Shown one piece after another: positions 37,611-45,861 of a stretch of 64,000 nucleotides of DNA (position 1 is its first letter; each line of letters opens with the position of its first letter). Both the position numbers and the translations under genes were made by a program. Below the pieces are notes generated by a model. The model was not told the DNA's origin. It ran no database searches and saw only the letters and a list, made by a program, of their open reading frames with translations. Source of the DNA: Opitutales bacterium (GTDB lineage: Bacteria > Verrucomicrobiota > Verrucomicrobiia > Opitutales > Intestinicryptomonadaceae); the NCBI GenBank assembly GCA_015061945.1, contig SUVP01000004.1, forward strand, positions 1 through 64,000. The letters are read 5' to 3'.

Positions 37611-40196
37611 ATGAAAAAATTAATATTCATTTTATCGGCTATATCAACTTTATTATCAATATCTTGCACGCAAGATCAAAAAAATATATCTGCGTTCATT
37701 TATTCCAGCAAAGATCATCGAATGCCTCTACATGGCATGGGAAAACCAACTCCGATGCAAATTGCTTACAAAGTTGGCGACAAATGGGAAACAACAAATA
37801 TCGGCTTGCTCTTTAGCTTCTTCGGACTTCGCGAAATACGCCATGTACGCCAAATGACAACTCCGTATCTGTTCAAGGGTATTGATGGCAACTGGCATTG
37901 CGTTTGGGCGTTCGGAAAAGGTCTTTCTGAGTTTGCACATTCATACTCAGAAAATTTTACGTTGTGGCGTAAACAAAATAATACTACCCTACCTAACGGG
38001 ATTACATTCCTAAACCCAATCGTAAAAATCGACGGTAAAAAATACGTCGTAAAATTTAAGAGTGGAAAAGATTTCTATCAAATCGAAACGCCTGATCTCA
38101 TCACATATTCAGCTCCGAAAAAAATTACAGAAGCTCAATATGCTAACGAATACACTAATTTGAAAATAAATGGTAAAACTTTTGAAGGCATATTTACAGA
38201 AATTCCTCAATCTTGTTTAGACGCATATCTTGCAAAAGAAAAAGATGCGAACAGACGCAATGCTCTCGAAAAAATAAAGCCCGACAATATTGAATCGCAC
38301 CTAAATGGCGTTAAAAAATTGTCAGCCACACTCTCGCTCACTGGCACATCGAAAAAAATAAATCCAAAAATGTTTGGCTTGTTCTATGAAGACGTTGGTA
38401 TGACTTGCGATGGTGTATTATATCCCGAATGTATACAAAATCGCGACTTTGAATTTTTGCCGACAGACCGCGAAGGATACACGTCGACTACTGCGTGGGA
38501 ATTCCCGAATACAAAATATCAAGTTAAGACTGATAACCCTATTTCAAAAAATAATCCACACTACATTCAGCTCGATACGACGACTCCAGCGACAATCCGC
38601 AACACTGGCTGGGCTGAAGGTATCTATTTGAAAAAAGGCGGAAAGTATAGATTCAGTTTCTTTGCAAAATCGAAAACTCCAACAGAAATTTCTGCGAAAG
38701 TTTTCAACAATAAAAAAATTGCGTTGACTGGTTCTGTGAAAATTGAAGGCGATGCTTGGAAAAAATATAGTGTCGAGCTAACTGCATCAGATGAAATAGA
38801 AAACGCCAAGTTTGAACTCAATGTAAATGGTGGAAAACAAGTTTGCCTCGATATGATTTCACTCTTCCCCAAAGACACATACAAAGGCAGAGAAAATGGA
38901 CTTCGCAAAGATATTGTTGAACTCTTCGCACAACTAAAACCAAATTTCCTACGTTTCCCCGGGGGATGTATTGTTCACGCAGACAAGGTTGCAAATTTCT
39001 ATCGTTGGCAAAACACAATCGGCAAACTCGAAGATAGAAAACCGACAAAGGTCGTGTGGGAATATCACCAAACCTTCGGGCTTGGATATCAAGAATATTT
39101 TGAGCTTAGCGAAGATATTGGTGCAGAACCAATCCCCGTTGTTTCCGCCGGAGTCGCATGTCAAGTTCGTGGTGGAGAATGCGTACCAATGGAAGATATG
39201 CCAACATATATTCAAGAAGTTCTCGATTTAATCGAGTGGGCAAATGGCAATGCTAAAACAACAAAGTGGGGGAAAGTCCGTGCCGAAAACGGACACCCTG
39301 CTCCATTCAATATGAAATATCTCGGTATCGGAAATGAAGACGAAATGACAAAAGATTTTGAAAAAAGATATTTGATGATAAAAGATGCCGTAAATAAGAA
39401 ATATCCAGAAATAATAATTATTGGTAGTTCTGGTATTATGGCAAAAGGTCAAGATTACGATGAAGGCCATCAAATTGTAAAGAAGTCGAAGACTCCAATT
39501 ATCGACGAGCACTACTATTGCTCGCCAGAATGGTACATCGCAAATCAAGACTTTTATGATAATCACGATCGCAACGGACCCAAAGTTTACCTTGGCGAAT
39601 TTGCTCCACAATATAAATCAAACAAGAAAAGAAAAAGCAGTACATACGTTTACAATATGCTTAATGTACGCGAGAACAACGTGTATAGCTCGTTGTCATC
39701 TGCAATTTATATGATGAACCTTGAACGCAATGGCGACATTGTATCGATGCTCTCGTATGCTCCGTTAGTTTGTAGAAATTGTTATGAACGCCAAACGTTC
39801 ATGATTCTTGCCGACAACAAAGGTGCGTATCCAACAACAGAATATTATATGCAAAAATTGTTCTCGCATAATGGTGGCGAAAAATATTTTGATTCAAAAT
39901 TAAAGCTCGACACAAAAATTTTCGGAATGGCAGAACGCACATTTGCAAGTATCATCTCTGATAAAAACGGCGATACAATCGTAAAGCTTATAAATATTCT
40001 ACCAGTTCCGCTTGAAATTTCGGCAGATATATCGAGCAAAATTGATGGTGAAAAAACGGTGAAGAAAACTGTTTTCACAGGTAAGGAATACACCGACACA
40101 AAACCTACAATCACAGAATCGCAAACAAAGTTGGGAGGGAAATTCAAAGAAACTCTCCAACCATACTCATTTGTGATTTTGCGATTCTTAAAATAA
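37611..40196 (+). CDS. GH51 alpha-L-arabinofuranosidase lipoprotein with N-terminal extension
   Basis: An 861-residue protein with a lipoprotein signal (LLSISC lipobox). Residues about 20-215 form an extra domain with repeated aromatic beta-blades, like part of a GH43-type propeller. The GH51 part starts near residue 235 (MFGLFYEDVG) with a carbohydrate-binding insert, then LRFPGGCIV, the acid/base Glu576 in GIGNED, and the nucleophile Glu663 in LGEFAP. The C-terminus ends in the expected beta-sandwich. It should release terminal arabinofuranose from arabinan or arabinoxylan at the cell surface. The gene stands alone, flanked by the shared 13-base element and a terminator. Confidence 0.9.
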   Translation: MKKLIFILSAISTLLSISCTQDQKNISAFIYSSKDHRMPLHGMGKPTPMQIAYKVGDKWETTNIGLLFSFFGLREIRHVRQMTTPYLFKGIDGNWHCVWAFGKGLSEFAHSYSENFTLWRKQNNTTLPNGITFLNPIVKIDGKKYVVKFKSGKDFYQIETPDLITYSAPKKITEAQYANEYTNLKINGKTFEGIFTEIPQSCLDAYLAKEKDANRRNALEKIKPDNIESHLNGVKKLSATLSLTGTSKKINPKMFGLFYEDVGMTCDGVLYPECIQNRDFEFLPTDREGYTSTTAWEFPNTKYQVKTDNPISKNNPHYIQLDTTTPATIRNTGWAEGIYLKKGGKYRFSFFAKSKTPTEISAKVFNNKKIALTGSVKIEGDAWKKYSVELTASDEIENAKFELNVNGGKQVCLDMISLFPKDTYKGRENGLRKDIVELFAQLKPNFLRFPGGCIVHADKVANFYRWQNTIGKLEDRKPTKVVWEYHQTFGLGYQEYFELSEDIGAEPIPVVSAGVACQVRGGECVPMEDMPTYIQEVLDLIEWANGNAKTTKWGKVRAENGHPAPFNMKYLGIGNEDEMTKDFEKRYLMIKDAVNKKYPEIIIIGSSGIMAKGQDYDEGHQIVKKSKTPIIDEHYYCSPEWYIANQDFYDNHDRNGPKVYLGEFAPQYKSNKKRKSSTYVYNMLNVRENNVYSSLSSAIYMMNLERNGDIVSMLSYAPLVCRNCYERQTFMILADNKGAYPTTEYYMQKLFSHNGGEKYFDSKLKLDTKIFGMAERTFASIISDKNGDTIVKLINILPVPLEISADISSKIDGEKTVKKTVFTGKEYTDTKPTITESQTKLGGKFKETLQPYSFVILRFLK

Positions 40197-40220
40197 TTTG
40201 AGTTTTACTAATTACGATAA

Positions 40221-40260
40221 AATTAAAGCACGGAATAATTCCGTGCTTTAATTTTTATTT
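40221..40260. terminator. bidirectional terminator
   Basis: AAAGCACGGAATAATTCCGTGCTTT (40225-40249) is a near-perfect palindrome followed by a T-rich tract on the plus strand, and preceded by an A-rich tract. It separates the converging genes ending at 40196 and 40255. Confidence 0.88.
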
Positions 40261-41280
40261 TTCCGCCATTGGAATGGAGGATAAGACTCGCTTTATTAGA
40301 TCATTCATTATCTTATCTTTTCCATTTTTAGGGATTATTAAATAACGATATTTCCCTGTTGAGTCAGTTGAAAAATCAAGAAGTCCGTTATCATTAACTT
40401 TAATTTTGATAGGCTCTGAAACTTCCCATAATTCAGGCGAAAAGACATACTGAACGCTTGTTAAATCCCATGTAGGACGATCGTGTCTATCCGACTTGTT
40501 CTTATTAACACCTAATGCATAAAAATGATATGCTACCCCCAAGACATTATTTTTTGAAAGTTGTTTTTCAATTTCTATTTGGGGGAATCGCAATGCTAAG
40601 CCGACTTCAATACCACTAAATATAATTGGGACGGGAGAGTTTTCAAAAAATAATTTTGCCGATTTTATGTCTTGTTTAACATTAAATTCTGGCTGAAAAG
40701 TCTGAAGAGTTTTTGTCTTTGCAAACTGCCCTGCCATAATAGAAAAGTATTTTACTTTTTTAGCGACCAACTCTCTTCCAGATAAAGGAGAATATTCGTC
40801 TGCAGACGATTCCAATAGTCTTGCAACATTAGTTGAAAAACCAACTGAGATATAAATAACTTCGCCATTTTCGCTCTCTGCTAAAACTTTTCTTGCCAAC
40901 TTTACAGCATCAATAATCTTGCTTGATTTATCTATTTTACGGGCGAAACGATATGATCCATCTGCGTTTTTCAGTTCTGATACTGGAATAATATAGTGTC
41001 TATCAAACTTTGTTGCACCATCGCGAACAATGCCAATCGGAAAATCATATCCATAATAATTATTCAATATGCTGGTAAAAATAGGGGAATAAATATGATC
41101 TTTATTAAGCAATATTGCTAAAACTTTTGCCTTCCCTGATTCTTGATAATCGTAAAGCATTGCTAAAGCGAGAGCATCGTCAATATCATTGCCCATATCG
41201 GTATCAAATATTACTTTCTGTGGTTTTGCAAAAGTAAGAGTTACTGCTAAAAGAAAAATAAAAACGAGTATTCTTTTCAT
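40255..41280 (-). CDS. exported nucleoside-hydrolase-like protein
   Basis: The start at 41280 gives 341 residues; an in-frame ATG at 41310 would put ten residues ahead of a clean signal peptide (MKRILVFIFLLAVTLTFA), so the later start is preferred. The motif DTDMGNDIDDALAL (residues 26-39) is the calcium-binding signature of inosine-uridine nucleoside N-ribohydrolases. Export is unusual for the classical enzymes but known in gut and soil glycan degraders, where the fold may act on other N- or O-ribosides. It carries the shared element 66 bp upstream. Substrate unknown. Confidence 0.85.
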   Translation of the reverse strand: MKRILVFIFLLAVTLTFAKPQKVIFDTDMGNDIDDALALAMLYDYQESGKAKVLAILLNKDHIYSPIFTSILNNYYGYDFPIGIVRDGATKFDRHYIIPVSELKNADGSYRFARKIDKSSKIIDAVKLARKVLAESENGEVIYISVGFSTNVARLLESSADEYSPLSGRELVAKKVKYFSIMAGQFAKTKTLQTFQPEFNVKQDIKSAKLFFENSPVPIIFSGIEVGLALRFPQIEIEKQLSKNNVLGVAYHFYALGVNKNKSDRHDRPTWDLTSVQYVFSPELWEVSEPIKIKVNDNGLLDFSTDSTGKYRYLIIPKNGKDKIMNDLIKRVLSSIPMAEK

Positions 41281-41345
41281 AGGTATTCTTTGTTGTGTTA
41301 ATATTACCATTGATTACAAAAAAAGTTTCCGATTAATTTTTTTGA

Positions 41346-41358
41346 GTCAATAACAAAA
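41346..41358 (-). promoter_or_regulatory. TTTTGTTATTGAC element of the nucleoside-hydrolase-like gene
   Basis: The 13-mer differs from the GH51 copy by one base (T for C at position 6). It stands 66 bp before the start at 41280 on the minus strand. Confidence 0.55.
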
Positions 41359-41407
41359 CAACATATTTTGCCATAGAATTGCTGTAATACATAATCCTAT
41401 TGCGAAA

Positions 41408-41450
41408 ACAAAAGACCGCAAAATGTATAACATTTTGCGGTCTTTGTCTT
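41408..41450 (-). terminator. terminator after the DUF5107-TPR gene
   Basis: AAAGACCGCAAAATG (41411-41425) pairs with CATTTTGCGGTCTTT (41431-41445), a 15-bp stem. The leftward T tract is short and interrupted but the stem is strong. Confidence 0.85.
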
Positions 41451-41454
41451 ATAT

Positions 41455-44400
41455 TTATTTTATTGAATTTAACATAAACGTCGTCCAAAGCTTATTTGGT
41501 TCAAGTTTATTTGATGTAATGAATGCTTTCTTGGCTTTTTCTATATTACCCAAGCCCAATTCACCTAACCCTAATGTATAGTAGGCTTGAGCATTTATTG
41601 TTTCTGTTTTTATACCTCTTAAATCACCTTCTGCAAAAAAGTTAATATAGCGTTTAACTATTTTACTATTGCCAGTTTCAACCAATGCTTTAAACAAAAC
41701 CGTTGCTTCTTCTTTTCTACCAAGTTCAGTAAGAGCTAAAGCTTTCCAATAACGAAAATCTGTTTTACCAACATTTGTTTCAACCGATTTAATATAATTC
41801 TGTTTTGCTTTTTCTTTATCTCCCATTTTTTCGTATGCCTTTGCAATCATATAATAGATTTGAGCATCGCGAGGAATTCGAGTATCGTATAGGAAGATTT
41901 GATGATTTTCAGGGAATGTAAAAGCTTCTTGCAAAAGTTTAATAGCTTGTGCGAAATCACCTGTTTTAGATTTTTCCAGCGATGACATCATTAAAGCATC
42001 TACATAAACGTCGTGAATGCTTTTTACATTTTCACCTGTTGGGTAATATCCATTACGCAATAAATCAAGAGCATAATCATTTTTGCCCAAAAATACTGCG
42101 AGAATTATTTCAGATACCGATGGGAAATAACGCTTCACAATTATATTATGATGCTTGTTTAGAATATCAAAACGATACTTTGCACTTGCTTTCTTAGATT
42201 CAAGTATTTCATCGAGTTCTTCAAAATAGACAGCTTGTGGCTCAAGTTCTATCGCTTTTAGATAAGCTTTTTCTGCAACATCAAGATTTTTTGCATAGTG
42301 ATGATTCGCCCACCCAATATTACGCCATGCTAAAGCATAATCTGCCTTAAGTTCTGTACATTTATGCCAGTAATTTAAAGCCTTATCAGGTTGATTATCG
42401 TAATACAAGTTTCCGAGATAATAGTAAATTTTCCAGTTGTTAGGAATATATTTACTCATCTGCATCAGAACATCAACTGTTTCAAGTCTGAATACATTAG
42501 ATACTGGCAAGTCGAGAGCTTGAAGATACATTTTTTTAGCTTCGTTTTTATCGCCATTTTTATCTGCGATGTATCCCAACCACATCTTAACAGTTGCATA
42601 GTTTATCTTGGAATCTATCTTTTCAAGAAGTTTCTGTGCTTCCGAGATAAAACCATTGTTCATATATTTTATCGCCAATTCAACATACGATTCTGGTTCA
42701 TCTCTCATCAATTTTTCAAAATCATTAGATTTATTATCGAGCAAGAATTTTTCATAATTTGCATAAGCATTGAGAGGATCTATTGAAAGTATAGATTCAA
42801 TACATTTGCTTGCTTCTTTTTCTTTGCCTAAAATTCTAAGGATAGATGCTTTTAGATTTTGAGCAGAAAAGTTTCGTGTATTATAAGCAATTGCTTCATC
42901 AAGGCATTCAAGTGCCGATACATAATTTTTCTGTTTTGAATAGATTTGTGCGAGCTGTGTATTTGACGCCGATGTAAACGTGTAATTCCAACTCGCTTTG
43001 TAGAACATTTCAATGGCTTGATCAATTTTACCTTGTTCTTTGAGAACTAATCCCAAATTGTATGTTGCTTCACAATCATTCGGACGAGTGTAATCTTTTG
43101 TCTGACGTGCGATAGCAGTTTCAAGATGTTTTCTTGCCCTCTCATAATCACCACGCTGACGCCAGTACGCACCTAAAATAGTATTTGTTCGTACATCTTT
43201 AGGATCGCGACGCAATACTTCTTCAAAATAATCGAGCGGATTTAAGAATCCATTATGGAATTGGAGAGTTCTTAAGCCAACATAGAAACATTCTTCAGTA
43301 TTTTTTATTTCATTTGGAGGCAATGGTGTTTTTACTGTTTCGGGCAAAGGTTTTTTAGAATCTTTTTTTATTGCTTGATACGCTAAAAGCTCCTTGCCAT
43401 TTGTATCCAGAAGAACCATCTTAAGATCACATTCCTTTGTATTTGCTGGAACTGATACTGTTTTTATAAATGGTTTGCTTGGATCTATATCAAACGTCTC
43501 TGAATATATTACCTTATCCTTTAGAGAAAGTATAACTTCTAAGTTATCTAATTTTTCAGTAGTATTTACACCTAAAAAGGCTTTATCATTAGCAATAACA
43601 TCAAGATTTAATGTCGCTAACTTTGAAGCTTTTTTTGCTCCTTTTATATTGCGAATTCCGTAGTAATATTGGGTAAAACTTTTAACCTCGTATGGAAGGG
43701 TCCAGTTGTAATCAGGTTGATTATCAGAATATGCTCCCATCATAAGCTCAATATAATGCCCTGCTGTATCGGTAAGAACTTTTGTAGGCCAACCAGAATT
43801 TGGCCCCCAAGACCAAAATTTGCCACCAGCAGAAATGTGTCTGTTGGCATACATCATAGTTCCTGCATCTTTGCCATAGTCATAACCAGCTATAAAATCT
43901 TCTTTTCTTTCGTGAGCAAAAATAGAATTTCCGACTGGATGTGCCTTCCACAAATCAACCTTTACGCCATTTTGATATGCTTCTGTCCCGTTATATGTTT
44001 CATAAGAAATAGGCCAATGACAAAAACTGTTTTTGGCGTGATATACCCCAAACTCTGTATTTTGTGGGAAAATAATTTGATAATTTTCATTTGAATGAGT
44101 CGATGCATTTGCCCAAAAAAGCATAGAGTTGCTATTGTGCGTCGCATTTATTAGACGACCATCAATTTTCATATACGATTTATCTGGGAAAACTGTGATA
44201 CCAATACTCCAAGACATTCTGTGCCGACGTTCTGTTTCACCTACCCAAATTGTTTTGCTACCATCATCATTTACGACAATCTTATAATCGACAGGTGTGT
44301 GTGATGTTATTCTGTGGTGGTGAAAAACATTCCATTCCACGCCACCAGAAATCCATGCACCATTCATACCTACGATTGCAGGTTTAATAACATCTTGCTT

Positions 44401-44751
44401 GTAGAAAATATCATAGTTGTTGGTTTTATCTATCGCATAAAAAAGACGACCTCCTATTTCAGGAAGAACACATACCTTTATATATTTGTTTTCCAAAAAA
44501 AGAGCCTTATATTTTACATTCTCTTTCTTTTGTGTAATATTCATATTGTCATTGAGCAGATATGGATATATTGCTCGCTTGGCACGCTGATACATATACA
44601 TACGATTAAACATCGGAGCTGTTTCAGCTGGACGAATTTTATACGTTGGAATTTCCAATGTATCTTCCCACGCCTTTACTGATGTAGCATGCGTACAAAT
44701 AGTTGTAGACAGTGCAAAAAAGATAGAGAAAATTACTTTTATTTTCTTCAT
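41455..44751 (-). CDS. secreted DUF5107 protein with C-terminal TPR repeats
   Basis: A 1,098-residue protein with a signal peptide (about 1-22). Residues about 28-370 match the DUF5107 pattern: VLPEIGGRLFYAIDKTNNYDIFY, GGVEWNVFHHHRITSHTP and MSWSIGITVFPDKSYMKIDG, a galactose-mutarotase-like sugar-binding fold. A beta-rich linker follows, and from about residue 500 to the end there are many tetratricopeptide-type repeats (for example RGDYERARKHLETAIARQ, LGLVLKEQGKIDQAIEMFYK). Such proteins are widespread in glycan degraders but their activity is not settled. It is downstream of the AraC gene by 173 bp in the same direction. A copy of the shared 13-mer is not seen before it, only a poor match. 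Confidence 0.85.
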   Translation of the reverse strand: MKKIKVIFSIFFALSTTICTHATSVKAWEDTLEIPTYKIRPAETAPMFNRMYMYQRAKRAIYPYLLNDNMNITQKKENVKYKALFLENKYIKVCVLPEIGGRLFYAIDKTNNYDIFYKQDVIKPAIVGMNGAWISGGVEWNVFHHHRITSHTPVDYKIVVNDDGSKTIWVGETERRHRMSWSIGITVFPDKSYMKIDGRLINATHNSNSMLFWANASTHSNENYQIIFPQNTEFGVYHAKNSFCHWPISYETYNGTEAYQNGVKVDLWKAHPVGNSIFAHERKEDFIAGYDYGKDAGTMMYANRHISAGGKFWSWGPNSGWPTKVLTDTAGHYIELMMGAYSDNQPDYNWTLPYEVKSFTQYYYGIRNIKGAKKASKLATLNLDVIANDKAFLGVNTTEKLDNLEVILSLKDKVIYSETFDIDPSKPFIKTVSVPANTKECDLKMVLLDTNGKELLAYQAIKKDSKKPLPETVKTPLPPNEIKNTEECFYVGLRTLQFHNGFLNPLDYFEEVLRRDPKDVRTNTILGAYWRQRGDYERARKHLETAIARQTKDYTRPNDCEATYNLGLVLKEQGKIDQAIEMFYKASWNYTFTSASNTQLAQIYSKQKNYVSALECLDEAIAYNTRNFSAQNLKASILRILGKEKEASKCIESILSIDPLNAYANYEKFLLDNKSNDFEKLMRDEPESYVELAIKYMNNGFISEAQKLLEKIDSKINYATVKMWLGYIADKNGDKNEAKKMYLQALDLPVSNVFRLETVDVLMQMSKYIPNNWKIYYYLGNLYYDNQPDKALNYWHKCTELKADYALAWRNIGWANHHYAKNLDVAEKAYLKAIELEPQAVYFEELDEILESKKASAKYRFDILNKHHNIIVKRYFPSVSEIILAVFLGKNDYALDLLRNGYYPTGENVKSIHDVYVDALMMSSLEKSKTGDFAQAIKLLQEAFTFPENHQIFLYDTRIPRDAQIYYMIAKAYEKMGDKEKAKQNYIKSVETNVGKTDFRYWKALALTELGRKEEATVLFKALVETGNSKIVKRYINFFAEGDLRGIKTETINAQAYYTLGLGELGLGNIEKAKKAFITSNKLEPNKLWTTFMLNSIK

Positions 44752-44924
44752 ATTTAATCCTATATTTTTTGTTTTTTTATTTGAGTTTTCGTCAACAGAC
44801 TTGTGGTTATTCTATCTTTTATACACAAAAATAACAATAATAATAAATGGATACCTTGAACAAAAAAAGGAACCCTACTTTCAGTATAAAATATTTCTAA
44901 CTTCAGAGATCTATATGAATTTTA

Positions 44925-45833
44925 TTATATCTCTTTGCATATTGAAGTTGGTGGAGTTCCAAAATATTTCTTAAACGCCTTAGAAAAAGAACGGCGATTT
45001 GCAAAACCAACTTTTTTTGCAATTTCATCACACGAATATTTATTGCTTTTTATTAGCTTTAGCGAACCAAGCATTTTACATTTTGCGATATATTTAGAAA
45101 AACTTAATGCCGTTATATCAATAAAGAGTACGTTTAATTCTTTTTCTGTACATTTTATTTTTTTTGCAACATCCGACAATCGCCAATTTTTAAATGGTTT
45201 TTTTGCAATTTGCTCTACTATATCTGAAACGATTTTTTCTTTTGTAGATTTCGGTTTTATTATTGTTTTTAAATTTTTTCTAAGCGATAAAATCACAGCA
45301 TCGGCAATTGTTTTCAAAACAATTTTTGACGGATTTTCTGTTCGCAATTCATTTATATAAGCATCAAATAATTTGACGACATTTGAAAATTCTTCTTTTG
45401 TAGAAAAGGATATTTGTGAAGGGACAACATCGTTCCAAAACGGTGAAATTTTTAAATGAATCCAATAAACTTCAACTCCGTTTTTTTGAGCAAAGTTATC
45501 GCACATTTTAAAGGGTGGTATAACAATAATATTATTTTCAGTTATCTTGACATTTTGCTTGTCAAATTTGGCAAAAAAAGTTCCTTTACGAACCATTATT
45601 AAGTCCGTAAAGGAATCATTTATTCGAGAATGATAATAACCTTTTTGATGAATAGCTAAACCTGCATTTACAAGGTGATATTGAATAAATACAGATGTTA
45701 AAAGATTTTCTTGTTCTTGATAAGGTGGCGTATAATGCAAAAGTTTAAATGTATCCTTTTGAGAATATCGTTTAAGTTCTTTTGCATTTTTTATTATCCA
45801 ATCTGGATTCTTTTTCTTAATCTGTACCATCAT
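44925..45833 (-). CDS. AraC-family transcriptional regulator
   Basis: A 302-residue protein. The N-terminal half has a cupin-like sensor fold (RKGTFFAKFDKQNVKITENNIIVIPP). The C-terminal ~100 residues hold two helix-turn-helix units, the second ending in EIAKKVGFANRRSFSKAFKKYFGTPP, the AraC signature. It is the last gene after the DUF4091, beta-helix and GH42-like genes, 28 bp from the last. It probably senses a sugar and controls this region; the shared 13-base element is a candidate site for it, which is inference. Confidence 0.9.
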   Translation of the reverse strand: MMVQIKKKNPDWIIKNAKELKRYSQKDTFKLLHYTPPYQEQENLLTSVFIQYHLVNAGLAIHQKGYYHSRINDSFTDLIMVRKGTFFAKFDKQNVKITENNIIVIPPFKMCDNFAQKNGVEVYWIHLKISPFWNDVVPSQISFSTKEEFSNVVKLFDAYINELRTENPSKIVLKTIADAVILSLRKNLKTIIKPKSTKEKIVSDIVEQIAKKPFKNWRLSDVAKKIKCTEKELNVLFIDITALSFSKYIAKCKMLGSLKLIKSNKYSCDEIAKKVGFANRRSFSKAFKKYFGTPPTSICKEI

Positions 45834-45861
45834 TTATCTTTAATTCATTATAACACCACCA

